A stretch of DNA of 46,133 nt, from NCBI GenBank assembly GCA_905397405.1, contig CAJPVJ010000073.1, positions 1 to 46,133 on the forward strand. Direction: 5' to 3'. Shown piece by piece: positions 13,731 through 27,520 of the stretch. Below the pieces are notes generated by a model. The model was given only the letters and a program-made list of their open reading frames with translations. It ran no database searches and was not told the DNA's origin. This stretch comes from Oppiella nova. Taxonomy: Eukaryota > Arthropoda > Arachnida > Sarcoptiformes > Oppiidae. Position numbers and translations under genes: made by a program. How positions within the stretch are numbered: the first letter of the stretch is position 1; every line of letters begins with the position of its first letter.

Positions 13731-14726
13731 ATAATATTTCTTCATTTGTGGTTCATTTAAAATACAAATTAGAAATAAATAGGAAATTTATTTAATTATT
13801 TGATACAAAAATACATAAATAATTGAAACAAAATGAATACCTAGATACTATATTACGGTGTATCAAGCACAGAAGCATAAGTTATATTTCGTTCAATAAA
13901 CTCTTTATAAAAACATTTGCAAAAATAGAATCGATTGAATTGAACACTAAATATAGTACTCATTGATAATAGACTTCTATTTTTAGACTTATTTTTATAT
14001 CTATATTTTAATCAAACTATATACAGTATGATATGAATTTTTATTTTACTATTTGATAAAATTAAGATAATTTTGTATTTTATTATTATAACACATTCTA
14101 ACAAATAATTTGCTATAATTAGTTCATGTTTGTCTGTGTTATTAGTTAAATTAATAAATATCTGAAATCATATAAAATTAACTACAGTATATTAATGTAG
14201 AACTATAAAAAAAAAGTTAATTTTATATTTATAATATTATGTAGAAATTTGATAGAATATAAAGTGTAAATGAATAAAAAGAATTTTACTTGATTTAAAA
14301 AAATATTATTTGGTACTGTACAATGTTTATTGAATAAGAACAACACCAATGAGTATATGGCAGCAATATTTAAGCCCTTATAAAACAGAAATAGGTGAAC
14401 ATTTTCAAATCAAATATATTAAGCAATGAATAATATATTTATAAGCCACAATATTGAACGAAAATAGGTTTCATTCAAAACGTGTCATTTAGTTGTACAG
14501 TTGATAGTTGGACATTGCTCATACAATAGCTAATCTATAATCACATTCATATGGTTTCAAAAATGGATTTGGCGACAGAATATTGAAGAATATATGACAC
14601 GAAATCTCAAATTTAATACAATAAGAGACCATTGGTTTCATTGAATTCAAATCTACTCGCATTTGGTACTCATAATAAAATATTGATCTCAGAGACTGTG
14701 ATGTGTTTTCAAATATAATACATTCC

Positions 14727-14773
14727 CTCTCATCCCAAATCACATTCAGTGTCGGTCTCTCTATTCTTATGTC
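14727..14773 (+). repeat. 47-bp direct repeat of 26832-26878
   Basis: Identical 47-bp segment (ctctcatccc... to ...cttatgtc). Here it is not bordered by a long dinucleotide tract, only by a short cct/ctct run. Confidence 0.9.
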
Positions 14774-16451
14774 CGGTTTCTATATGTGTGCCGTTATTAT
14801 GATATAAATGGAAACCAAGACTTATTCTTTAGGAAAACTGCAACACAACACATATAATATATGTTGAATAAGAGTAACGATATCTTACGAGACATAACGA
14901 TACATAACAAGTTATAAATGAGTTTACAGTAAACATAAGTTAACAATTTTATTTATCTATTCTCCGTCATTTTTATGCTATGTTCACTGTATTGAATAGT
15001 TTGCATCACTAGTAAACCATTATTTTCTTAAATTTAATGAATTTTTTTATATATCCATTATATAACAAAATAAACCAAATGTATTTAGTCACTATACTCT
15101 AACATACATTAATATTTTCCGATTAATATTATAAATTTTATATTTAAATATAAACACATTTAATGGATATTAAATATTTAAATTCATTTATATTAGATCT
15201 CAATATATATTTAAAGCAAAGAGTTATGAAAAATGGTTATCGATTAGAAGTAAAGATTGTTTTTGAATTCAAAAGCATTTAAATCGATTGAATGATAAAA
15301 CACTTATATAAACATAGAGTAAACAACCGTATTGAGTACAAAACTACTAATATACCTTACTGGCGATTTCACTACATAACTCTGTAAGTTTGTTACTTAC
15401 CAGACTTGTCACTTATGTAAACGACTTTGAATGACATTCATATAACAGACAATTTGTCTTCGCATCCGTTTTCTGTGTTTCTTCAAATGCAATCAAACGA
15501 AACATTTGTATTTGTTGTGAAATATTTGCACAAATTATTTGATATAACATTAAACAAAAAGCTATTGTTTTATTCCAAAGAGTATTCAAATATCTTCAAC
15601 ATATCTTTGCATAAATATATCATTAAAGAAATGATGATTTTTCAAACACTTCTGCGATAGAAAGTGAATCATAATAATGGAGTAATGGTTGGCATAAAAT
15701 TTGGCAATTGTTGACACATTCATGCATTCATATGATTGATATTTGTTGACAAAGTCTTAGCATATCTTTGTTGGGAATCCGATCGGTAATGGTTTAAAGC
15801 CTATGCCATATAGTCATACAGATAGCCATCGGTACCCAACATATGATTTCCTCGTTTTTATTATTCCATTTGATTCTTACATTTTCCATAAGAATGTGTT
15901 TTCCATTATTTCGCAAATAATACTAACTTTTATGATAAAAGATTTATATAAAAATAGATGAGATCTGAGAGTATTTTGAAATATGATTTACTTGTATTGA
16001 AATCTGCGACTATTCAATGGGATATCATTTAACTGATCATTAAATGGGAAAAATATTTTGATTTTAGAAAGTCTTTTAAGAAACTTACAGTAAATGTATT
16101 TTCTCTCAGATGTCAAAATGTATGGCTACTGAAAAATTGGCGTTTCATTAGTGAAAAATTATGTTTTCTTATCATTTATTTTATCCGCTAATTTGTACAC
16201 TGTTTTAGAGTTATCTTCCAAATGAATCCAATGAACATTATTAAGACAAATAGCAATAAATAATAAATACTATAATTTTGAGTCTAATAAGAGACCAATG
16301 AATTTGAAACAAAAGAGCAAAAAATTAATGATTGGACTCCTGATAGCCCTTAGGTTTTCAATGAGATTAATAACTGATATTTAACAAATGAAAAATATTT
16401 TGTTCATTTGTTAACCCAATATATTGTATACTGTAACTGAGAAACTGAGGG

Positions 16452-16469
16452 GAGAGAGAGAGAGAGAGA
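16452..16469. repeat. (GA)n microsatellite
   Basis: GA run of 18 nt in otherwise unique sequence. Confidence 0.9.
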
Positions 16470-18756
16470 TTAATATCCATTGTATGTGTATATCTAATGG
16501 AGTATCTAAAGGGTCGCAACCATTTGTCAGAAACAGAGTCCTGTCTTCCCTGTGATGTCAAACTCAGCACAACTAGTGATCCATTGAACGTAAGACACAA
16601 CTCATTGAGTCATCCCTTTCTCTCTCCCTTTCCTCTTCTTTTCTCTGACCTCAGATAAGGACAAGTACTGTATTTTTTATAATAGATCTGAGTTTGTCTA
16701 CAATTAAATACATTTTATTTGGATTAAACTGCAAACTCACTAAAATGCTAGGATTGACATCATCTAAAATATATATATATACTGTATGTGTAGTATAGCG
16801 TTGAGATGTATTGTGAAGGCTGTCCAACACAACAACTGCTCAACAAAAGCCTTTTCGTGTCGGTTAAGAGGATTTTCTTTCAAATGATTAAAATGTTATT
16901 TAAGTTAAACTTATACAACATTTCACTGTTACTCGTCTTATATATCGAGTTAAATAAAATAAAGCTTTTATCAATCATACATAAGATTTATATTGCTATT
17001 TATATCCGGTAGTAATTACTAGTAGTTCAAAATATTATAAGTAAATTTAAAAAATAATTTAATAATAAATATTTTTATTATAATTAATCAATGTTTAGGT
17101 TTCATAGAAACTAATTTAAGAAATAATAAAAGAATAGATTGCCATAAATGAAGGAGAAATAGCTGAGCATAGATTGTATGGTTTGTGAGTTTATTTTGGA
17201 AAATAAGTCCAAATTTACGATAAGTCGGTCGTACGGCACGTATTGTCTCATGGATGCCACCAAACACTAGATATGCTCTCAATTGTCGATTCCATTCACT
17301 GACCGCTCTTTTGTCGTTCACTACTCTATATATCAATATTTTGTTGTCTTTTTCACTCTGGGTTCACATTTTTCTGTGGTCTCACTCTCATGTCTCTCAT
17401 CTATCACTCTATACAGCAGTAATGGTTTGTTATCTCTGTCTACAGTATGTTTGCATATGTGTTGGTCTTCACTTCATATTAAACACAATGTTTTTCTAAA
17501 ATATAAATGTGAATCAAAAGCATTTTTCAGCAAAATAAATGTTTTCATGCCATTAATTTCTATTTTTAGACATATTTTCTGTGTGTTTGATTTATTATTC
17601 ATTAATTCTTACACATTTCTGACGCTTTTTTAATTAGCTTAACTTAAAGTCATAATAATCACAACATAATATTAAACTAACAAAATGTATACAATATTTA
17701 GATTTTTAAAATAATTTGTTTAAATAAATGTTTATAATTGATAATAAGAATGAAAACAAAAATATTTTTTAATTTCACAAAAATATGTTGTAATTAAATT
17801 CCTTTTGTGCCAGCCATGCACTTTATCGATAAATTAATTATTAGCGCAACTTATAAGTATTAGGAGACTTAAGATAAAGGCGCTTAGGATGAGCTTTATT
17901 TACTAATTAATTATATGAAACACACTTAAAATATCCGTCATTTCGTATATACCTTAATATCCTTTTGTTTTGCTGACAATATATAAGAATTTTGAAGACA
18001 TTTAATTAAATTGGTTTGCAATTAAAATTATCACAATTGATGCTAAACAATAGCATGTACATATTTTGTTTAATATTAAATATTAGTTTCACTTTAGAGC
18101 TCTTAGAGTTTGACTTATTAAGTAATAAATTTAATATTTAAGGAACAATTATTATTAATAATATATAATGTATAGCATAATAGATTTAATATAATTAATC
18201 TCTTAATACAAATGATAATTTCGTTATTGTGTTGTCCACTCATTTGTCTGCAATTCATTCATAAATTATTGATATAACTATTGAATCATTATTTTGAGTC
18301 TTATTGTTATTTCATAATATTATTACTATTACTCTCGACCACCAGATTAGTTAATGGATAAGACATTAGTTGGTAATACTGGTATACATTACATCTCATG
18401 TAAGGGTATTAAATAAAATGGCAAAAAGACACCGAAATACTCAATAAATGACATTTTTGGTGGCGTTTTGTGTCAATATTTTCTGGTTTTGACAAATAAG
18501 ACAACAAAATGATTGTCTCATAAAATACTTGTAATTCATATAAAACCTTAACAAAATTCTAAACACAATAATATAAGGGTAGATTATAAAATGTGTTTTT
18601 AAAATAACTCCTTACTTAAAGTCCACCGTAAACATTTGATAATTTAATTAACCTTTTTGATTTGAAACTTAAATTGTTTGAATGGAACCAAAATAAAAGT
18701 CCTGTAAATTGTAAGTTGTAAATTATTACACTGTATATACTATAACCTGTGTAAAA

Positions 18757-18902
18757 TCTGTTTAATATAATTGAGTTGCTGTTTTCCATGTATTCTTGTG
18801 AACGACCATCAATTTACATTATAAAGTATTGGTCATCTAATGGCCATTCACACGAACATAGAGTATATTTTAAAGGGCAACAACTCGTATGCATTAAACA
18901 GA
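18757..18902. repeat. Imperfect inverted repeat (fold-back element)
   Basis: The left arm from 18757 (tctgtttaat...gagttgctg...gtgaacgaccat) pairs imperfectly with the right arm ending at 18902 (...atggccattcacacgaac...caactcg...attaaacaga). Outer ends are a perfect 10-bp match. Size and shape fit a decayed MITE-like element, but I see no clear target-site duplication. Confidence 0.5.
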
Positions 18903-20112
18903 CTCTACTTTATAAGGGAATAATATAATGTGTTTATGTTTTGCCCCTTTAAAGACACTTTCTTATAAAGCAAACAATATTTGATAGCAACTAATGATTT
19001 GTGATTTTTGTGAAGAATTTTCAGTGAATATGATCACAAATACAAATATTTTCAAAGTTATAATGATTGCATTAACGTTTTATATTTATTTGCTAAAAAC
19101 ATTAAATTATTGATATCATGCACACTACTATCAATTATTTAAGTTGTACTTTTGTGATGAATTCATGCAAATAATTGAATGACATTAACTTTCAATACCT
19201 TCACTTATTTTTTTTGAATTGATATTTATTTCAATGGTTTGAAAGATTTTTTATTTAAATAATATTTTATGAATATATGCATGAAAATAAGATTTGTCGT
19301 AGACGCGTATAGAAATGGCATATTTGTGGTGTACATTGTGTTTGTTACCGTCTCACCGGTAATGATCCGTAAAACCACATAAAATAATTGTGAAAAGTTT
19401 TGAAGTAACAAATTATTTGAGTGTAAGAATGCTTATGTCATTCAAAAAATGTGTTTTCGTTGGGATAACACGAAATAGCAGTCAAAGTGATGGAAATTCA
19501 CAACTATTTATCGTTTTTATAGTGCAATGTGTTTACGCAACCATTTCTACTTTTATCACATGAACACCAAAAATATGGCAAACCTTCGCATTCTATACGC
19601 CAAACACCGCTTTCGTTATGCAATATATTTTGGTCTCTTTTAAACGCTTAATATTTATTGATTTCTACGTGTCTTAAACGCTTAAAATGTAATAAAACAG
19701 AATTATATTCATAAGAATTATGTTCACGAATTGGCAAAATTTGTATACATTTTTTGGAGCCAAATAGCCATTCATTACGAGCTGTAAGCCTAATAAAAAG
19801 TTATCAGTAATTAGAGTCAAATGTCATTAAAATGTCATTAATAATACAGATATGCTGTAAAATAATGTGTATGGTAACAGAAATGGTTTTTATAATAGAG
19901 TGTATCGTATGATATCTAGTTGAACAGAAACTGTGTTTAATAGTGACGTGAATAACAAATTATATAATAAACTAAACGAAGAAAATCATTTTTGTTTACT
20001 AAACGATTTCTTATACTTACCTTCTCTATTACGACACTATCAACACTTGTCAATCTGTTGTTATGTCGCTAACTCAGGTTTTGTGTCGACATAAAGAGAG
20101 GTGAATTACCGT

Positions 20113-21326
20113 CAATACAAGTGCCGGTGTTGTACTGTATTGTTGAGTACAGTTATACAGTGCGTACAGTATGCCGACTACCAGTGCCAGTCGGTGTTAT
20201 ATGTGTATGAGTGCGATGCACTCTAAATTGTTGAATATTTCATGAACTTATACTGTATATACTTATATAATATATACACTATATATCTATAATACAGTAT
20301 AAGGACTAATAAAATATAAAAATATATATATCTCTTACTCTCGCTATATATCTATAAAAGAAAGAATAGAAAGAAAAAGCTAATGATTTCTCTATTAAAT
20401 TGAGAGAACATTTAGTTCTCACAAACAGAAGCTTTTAGTGATTTTCTAACACAAAACATGTCTTTTTAGTCCAACGGAATCGGCAATCAAACAATGAGTG
20501 AAATTATATTATATTTACTTTGATTACAAACAATACGATTCGGTTCTTATAAATAATTTTTGTATTTTTTATGAATGCATTGCAAGAGAATGTCTTCCGA
20601 AAGATAGTGTTTTATTGAACGTATAACACATATTCAATAGTGTATTGATTAGTTAAGGCACAAAGTATTTAACGCTATTAATCAACACAAGTAGTCAGTG
20701 GATGTCATTTGAGTTGTTTGTCATTCTCTTACTTTTAATAATTCGCCAATTTTTGCACACATTGTGTTCACAAATATTATATTTACACACATTAACACTG
20801 TGTTACCATTTTGATTTTTCATGCGATTGATAATAATTTTATTTTAAAATTACAATTAATAAAATTAGTTGTTGTTTCGCTATAATTGCACATGAAACTA
20901 ACAAGATTCTAATTAGCAAATAAATTGGATATATTTTAACAAGCTATTCTATAAATAGATCAAGCAACATTCATATAATTTGTAATTCTGTGCATTAGAA
21001 TCAGCGCTAATATGATTGAATTGAAGCTAATTTGGTGTGAATGTAGTCTTTAAAGTCCAGATCTTCAGTAATGATGCTTCAGGTGTAGTGGTTGTGAGCG
21101 TTGAGTCATTAGACAAAACTGAAAATCATTAGATTCTGTTTGAAAAGCACACGAATTGTGCTCATCTCTCAAAATAGTTAGTCTTTCTTTGCAAATATAG
21201 TAACTCATGAGTGAGTACTGTATGCATAAAAGAAGTGTAACAGGAGTGTAGTGTTTAGGGAGAGAAGTGACACATAATTATATATTCAGTGGAAGAAAAT
21301 GTCATTAAATTAGTAGCAAATGTCGA
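20113..21326. repeat. 1.2-kb direct tandem duplication, copy 1
   Basis: Starts at caatacaagtgccgg and ends at gcaaatgtcga. Aligned by eye with copy 2 it differs by only about a dozen small substitutions and short indels. No transposase or terminal inverted repeat is visible. The minus-strand frame that is open for 66 codons in copy 2 is frameshifted here (around 21080), which argues against it being a conserved gene. Confidence 0.95.
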
Positions 21327-21455
21327 ATAGTAAAAACAAATGATTTGCTAAAGAATATGAATGGAAGAGATAATGCTGTGATAGTTGTGAACAGTTAGAC
21401 AACAATACAGCGATTGAGTCCAAAACACAGCTGTATTTCTCTCCACTTAATGGCC

Positions 21456-22671
21456 CAATACAAGTGCCGGTGCTGTACTGTATTGTTGAGTACAGTTATA
21501 CAGTGCGTACAGTATGCCGACTACCAGTGCCAGTCGGTGTTATGTGTATGAGTGCGATGCACTCTAAATTGTTGAATATTTCATGAACTTATACTGTATA
21601 TACTTATATAATATATACACTATATCTATAATACAGTATAAGGACTAATAAAATATAAAAATATATATATCTCTTACTCTCGCTATATATCTATAAAAGA
21701 GAATAGAAAGAAAAAGCTAATGATTTCTCTATTAAATTGAGAGAACATTTAGTTCTCACAAACAGAAGCTTTTAGTGATTTTCTAACACAAAACATGTCT
21801 TTTTAGTCCAAAGGAATCGGCAATCAAACAATGAGTGAAATTATATTATATTTACTTTGATTACAAACAATACGATTCCTTGCGTTTCGGTTCTTATAAA
21901 TAATTTTTGTATTTTTTATGAATCCATTGCAAGAGAATGTGTCCGAAAGATAGTGTTTTATTGAACGTATAACACATATTCAATAGTGTATTGATTAGTT
22001 CAGGCACAAAGTATTTAACGCTATTAATCAACACAAGTAGTCAGTGGATGTCATTTGAGTTGTTTGTCATTCTCTTACTTTTAATAATTCGCCAATTTTT
22101 GCACACATTGTGTTCACAAATATTATATTTACACACATTAACACTGTGTTACTATTTTGATTTTTCATGCGATTGATAATAATTTTATTTTAAAATTACA
22201 ATTAATAAAATTAGTTGTTGTTTCGCTATAATTGCACATTCAACTAACAAGATTCTAATTAGCAAATAAATTGGATATATTTTAACAAGCTATTCTATAA
22301 ATAGATCAAGCAACATTCATATAATTTGTAATTCTGTGCATTAGAATCGGCGCTAATATGATTGAATTGAAGCTAATTTGGTGTGAATGTAGTCTTTAAA
22401 GTCCAGATCTTCAGTAATGATGCGATGGTGTAGTGGTTGTGAGCGTCGAGTCATTAGACAAAACTGAAAATCATTAGATTCTGTTTGAAAAGCACACGAA
22501 TTGTGCTCATCTCTCAAAATAGTTAGTCTTTCTTTGCAAATATTGTAACTCATGAGTGAGTACTGTATGCATAAAAGAAGTGTAACAGGAGTGTAGTGTT
22601 TAGGGAGAGAAGTGACACATAATTATATATTCAGTGGAAGAAAATGTCATTAAATTAGTAGCAAATGTCGA
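21456..22671. repeat. 1.2-kb direct tandem duplication, copy 2
   Basis: Second copy, offset about 1,343 bp from copy 1 and separated from it by a 129-bp spacer (21327-21455) not present in either copy. Differences include an inserted stretch near 21878 and a changed block near 22421 (gatgcgatgg for gatgcttcagg). A 66-codon minus-strand ORF (22553-22353) begins with ATG here but is not conserved in copy 1, so I do not annotate it as a gene. Confidence 0.95.
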
Positions 22672-25561
22672 TTCCTTCTAATGAACATCAGTCGAGAGTG
22701 AAGTATATTTAATGTCATATCCGATAATCCAGAGCACACTCTATGTAAGAGTGTTTTTTGATAAGAAAACTTCAGTAATTAGGAATATATAGCGTTTCAT
22801 AGCTTGTCTATCATCAACAACTTCCCACCCCTCCTGTGCCACAAAATGCATTCCCTGTGCTATCGATGTATCTCTTTGTGAAATACTTTCCAAGTAATTT
22901 TCTATACATTTGCATCATTTATATATTAAGCTTAAGTGTAGTTTTGCGTTTTTCTATTCTCTTACTTATTTGTGCCCTATTCTGGCATAACTGGTCAACA
23001 CTACTGTGCACTCACTCACAGCCATGTGTTCACTCAGTAAACATAAATTTGGCGATAATTTCATCCAACAGACTAAACATCTTTTTGTCAAATAAGATCT
23101 CAAATGATTACAGACCAAACATTTTAATAATTTATAACCATTTGTAACATTTTGATTTTATGATTTATAATTTTATGAATAGTTAAATATTAAATATTTA
23201 CAATCCTAATTCAAATAAAACTCTTTATATTATTTTAGAATTTTGATATGAACTAGAAAAGGGTGTATAAAAGCGAATGGTCTGTATTATAGCAGTTATT
23301 TGATTAGAAAGTGTTAGAATTTGATAAAATATTATATATTTTATATTATATATGATATATAATATTTGTATCTTAACAACAACTGAGAGATTGAAATCCG
23401 AAAAATGTTTCACTCTATTCCTGTATAGACTTTATTTATACGCATCTGAGAGCTCATTAAAAATAGATATCATTTACTGTTTGATTTCAATCCACTCGAC
23501 TAATACTCGTCATTACATTTATACTCATTTTTTATTTATTCCATCGCTTATAGCTTACAGTCATCTCAATATTTAAGTCATTTTCTATTACATTATTATT
23601 TTTAGTATTAATCCAATTGTAGTAAATCCCAAAATAAAATAAGTATATTTTTGAGTGCTATAGAGTATACGACACTTTTTGTGAATATGTGTGCATTGAT
23701 TGACAATTGGCACCGACAGGCAACAGGTCATCAGATGTGAATGCGGGCGTTGAGGGCACAGGAGATATGCGACAATAGGGATCAATAAGTGAACACAATT
23801 TTGGGAAATAAGGACAAAAGTGAATGATGTATAATAGATGTTAGCCATTGACGAAAATAGTGTGTCTAACAAATATAACAAACTTTTGCTATGGGGAAGG
23901 GATATGGGATGCGATTATCATTTTATATTTGACATCTAAATGGTTCAAACGTATAGAAAGTGTATTATATTTTAGTATACAATACGATATGATATATAAT
24001 GTAGAGAATCAATGATAAAATAGTGCACAGAATAGTGAATATATTGAATTGGATGGTAAGGCCTGGCATTCATTATCGCTCCGTGCGATCATTGCGATCA
24101 TAGATGCGATTCACTCTGTTTTCTAGTTTTTCATACATTTCTCTTGCAATGCATTTCCATTTTGAAGTCCTTTTGGCGATCAATAGTTGTTTGCCGTACG
24201 CGACGACGTACTACTCGTTCACATTAGACCCGGAGCTCAACACACCATACATACAGTGCTGTAATACTCGGCACAACATCCACAACACATCCGTACACTC
24301 GATGTGAGCCCTGTTTTGGCGAAAAACTCATTTCGCTGCCAATGAGAGACCGATTCATATTTACTTCAATACTGATATAAAAGTTATATTATATAACAAA
24401 AATGCAATATATTTGCAACCATTCATTTAAATGTCACAATTCTCTACACAAACTTTTATTACCACTAAAGACCTATCGCTTAGACAAACGTTTATAATTG
24501 ATATGTGAATGAAATGTGTTTCACAATTGCTCTATCATTGTATAACTTATAAGATATAAGTTTTATTTCATCTCTCTATCCATTACTCTAATATGTTGTA
24601 TATTTTTGTTTACTTTTAATGTGTATAAACTTTTGTGAATTCTATACAACAGTTGCTGTTTAATCATAAAAATTGTGACTTTAGTGAGAGTAGAAAATGT
24701 GAAATTAATTATTTAAACGTTTACTCTATACTTATTATTATGATTGCTTCCACACAATACTGTATTACTCGTGCTTTTACTGAATAACTGTCTCAATACA
24801 AGTGAACAATATATACAAAATATATATTTTGTGTGGTTTTGGTTGTAATTTAGTTCACTTCAAACTAATCGACTGGTATTGTATGAGAGCTTTGTTTGGG
24901 AAAAACAGTACAAATACTGCGACCGAAGAGAAAGACAGCCTTTTTTGTTGTCTCCCAGCGTTTCACTGAAGGTATGATAAGCTCTTTGACTTCCGCTAAC
25001 ATTTGCTGATAAAATAGTGTTCACTCACTCTTACCAATACTATAATCCTTTACTACCCTTCCCTTCGATTCCCTTTCATTGTTACCATTATATGACCTCA
25101 AATGTTAACTGTATTTATAAAATCAACGTTTTTATGATTGCGATTAACAAGAGTTTAGCCACTCTTACATCCAAATGAACATTACTTGCAATGAGTGGCA
25201 ACGAGTAAATACTGAACACAAACTTTAAGCCAACAAACAGTGTATACGCTATAAGAGGAACTGGGTTTCTCAAATTTCTTGTCATAATTCATTAAAGGAT
25301 TACCAAAAGAGGATTACCCGTTACGAGAATGTGAACTACCATTCATTCACATTATTTTCTATTTGTTTGAGCACTAGTTTTGAGATTATCTTTATTTACA
25401 TAACGAGAATCATTTGACGTAAACTATTTTGTGAACAAAATTCAATTTTTCATATGATTTACAAAAAAAGACATTTCAAATTGAATTTACATTCAGTTAT
25501 AAGTAAATAAGAAAAAAGTCTTGACGTCTCATATAATTTGTGTCAACAAAACAATTGAAAC

Positions 25562-25595
<34 letters not shown>

Positions 25596-25623
25596 CCAAA
25601 AACAGAGCATTACTTAAGTGAAT
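25562..25623 (+). repeat. (GA)n tract with 28-bp flank, inverted copy at 26880
   Basis: (GA)n at 25562-25595, with one interruption, is followed by 28 bp (ccaaaaacagagc to gtgaat) that recur reverse-complemented at 26880-26907, again next to a dinucleotide tract. Confidence 0.9.
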
Positions 25624-25903
25624 ATAATATAATAAATTCTTATTTTTATTTCTCTTAAAAGTATTTCTGAATTAAAAAACAAAATCAAAATAATTGTTTG
25701 AAATGACAGTATTTTTGAGGCAATTTGTAGAATTGATGAATATGTTGGAAAAGTAATGAAAAGCTTAAGTGAGCACTCGTTTATACTCCAATAAATTTAT
25801 AAATGAAATACTAGTCTGTAAAGTGCCTTGTTAGTTTAATTCTGTATGTCATGAACTTCTGTATTGATTTCACTGACATTGGGAATGGGTTTTACATTAT
25901 ATT

Positions 25904-25987
25904 ATGATTTGGACTCTGCGTCTGGTGTGCATCGGATCGGGTCTTCTTCTGCTTGTTTTGCTATTTTTGAAACTTTTTAGACTATAG
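25904..25987 (+). CDS. Candidate 27-residue membrane micropeptide ORF
   Basis: ATG to TAG, 27 codons. About 18 hydrophobic residues (G-L-L-L-L-V-L-L-F-L core) are flanked by basic residues, in a GC-richer patch. It resembles a single-pass membrane micropeptide in size and layout only. I recognise no specific family, and ORFs this short are common by chance. Confidence 0.1.
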   Translation: MIWTLRLVCIGSGLLLLVLLFLKLFRL

Positions 25988-26801
25988 TTTGGAAATGGAT
26001 TGAGTGTTAGTTCTCTGTGAGAGTCAAATATGTGGCTCTTATAAGAAGTTTACGATTCACTGATTTTATCGACTCTAATACAGAAGCCATTGCCGACTAT
26101 TGTTGTATTGCTATTCAATTCGACATAATATTGTATATAATTTTTCGACTCAAATTGTAAGGCATATGAGAGTTGTAAGTCTCGTGTGCTATTCAGTGCA
26201 GAGACACTGGTATTAGAGAATAGAGAATACATATAGAAATTGAGAGAATGACGAGAAATACGAGAAATGATGTGATGTTTAGTATAGCTTTGAGATGAAG
26301 ATCGAGTTGTAGTGAGTATTCAAGAGATATGAGTAGACATACAATGAATGAGATGTTATTCTTGTGTCAGCCATCGTTTCAAATTGATTAGACGGGTCTG
26401 AGCTGCCGGTGCTCTGTATGGACACCAGTGGTCATGAATAAAGCAAATGACCAAACGTGAGACAGTATGTGTGTGTATGCGTTCATCAGTGATATTCAAA
26501 TTGATATTCAATTCTGTATATCAATTGTCTCTTCATTTCTCATCAATGCATGCATTCATTGAGTTCTCAAATCTAAACCCATAAAGAGTTGTCTTGAGAG
26601 ACATTAGAGACTCAAGAATTGAATACAACTTTCAATACGAGAAGTGAGAGATAGAGACCAACACATGATAGACGCCAACGAAATGATCGAAACCAATACA
26701 TTGACAAAAGACTCGAAACTCGTCGAGTAATAGAGAGTAGAGTTGCAGTGAAAATGAGTTGAAAACAACAAAAGGAAACAAATGGAAAAGAGATGAGAAG
26801 C

Positions 26802-26803
<2 letters not shown>

Positions 26804-26839
<36 letters not shown>

Positions 26840-26905
26840 CCAAATCACATTCAGTGTCGGTCTCTCTATTCTTATGTCAATTCACTTAAGTAATGCTCTG
26901 TTTTT

Positions 26906-26946
<41 letters not shown>
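26804..26946 (+). repeat. CT-bounded mosaic of two sequences found elsewhere
   Basis: (CT)n at 26804-26836 and again at 26908-26946. Between them, 26832-26878 is a 47-bp direct copy of 14727-14773, and 26880-26907 is an inverted copy of 25596-25623. The whole 71-bp insert is thus accounted for by two other places in the window. Confidence 0.9.
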
Positions 26947-26951
<5 letters not shown>

Positions 26952-27520
26952 CACTCTCCAAAGCAACCTTTCCCTTCAATAAACTCTGGGTTTAAGCAAA
27001 ACATTTGTTCGTATTATTAGTGTTCAAGTGATTTATATTTGACTCTTAAAATGGACTTTAAAATAGTTGCTCTCATTTAGACCTATGAAGCGTATTATAC
27101 ATATGTTTTGTGACTTTAATAATGAAGACAAATGACGCATAAAATAGTTTACAACAGAAATTTGTTTACATAAGCATAAAATGGGATTTAAATTAATTAA
27201 AAACAGCATAATTACGAAATGCACACAATTATAGACAGAGTTCAGTACAGAACAAGTCTACAAGTTTTTACAAATACAACATGTCTTTGAAGTCTCCACG
27301 AAAGTAGGGTTCAGTTGACACAAACCATATCAATACTGTAGGTCTCGTCTCATATGATTAATGTTATCTAACGCTCAAAAGTAATAAACTTAGCCCTTGG
27401 CTTCAAATTTATTTTCCAGAAATTAATATAAGCTTACAGTTTAGTGCAAACACTGTTATGATTCCTCACACTTTTCTCATTAATATACTGAACACACAAT
27501 ATTAATATTATTATAAGAAT

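Larger units (their letters stand above)
12298..20112. other. Gene-poor AT-rich region
   Basis: Holds the small ORF at 12594-12767, the 13613 dispersed repeat, the 14727 direct repeat, a GA tract and the fold-back repeat. A GC-richer patch at about 17220-17480 carries overlapping open frames on both strands, none with a recognisable domain; the minus frame 17336-17088 lacks an ATG. Confidence 0.65.

Noticed and set aside
22421-22460. tRNA A-box-like sequence (tggtgtagtgg) with a nearby B-box-like gtcgagtc
   Set aside because: The boxes are only about a dozen bases apart, no acceptor or anticodon stem can be drawn, and copy 1 changes the first bases. Not a tRNA; at most a tRNA-derived fragment.
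22353-22553. 66-codon ATG-started minus-strand frame in duplication copy 2
   Set aside because: A one-base length difference in copy 1 breaks the frame after about 47 codons, and there is no recognisable family.
26612-27020. Overlapping frames with Arg-Glu or Ser-Leu repeats on both strands
   Set aside because: They are translations of the (CT)n tracts at 26804-26836 and 26908-26946.
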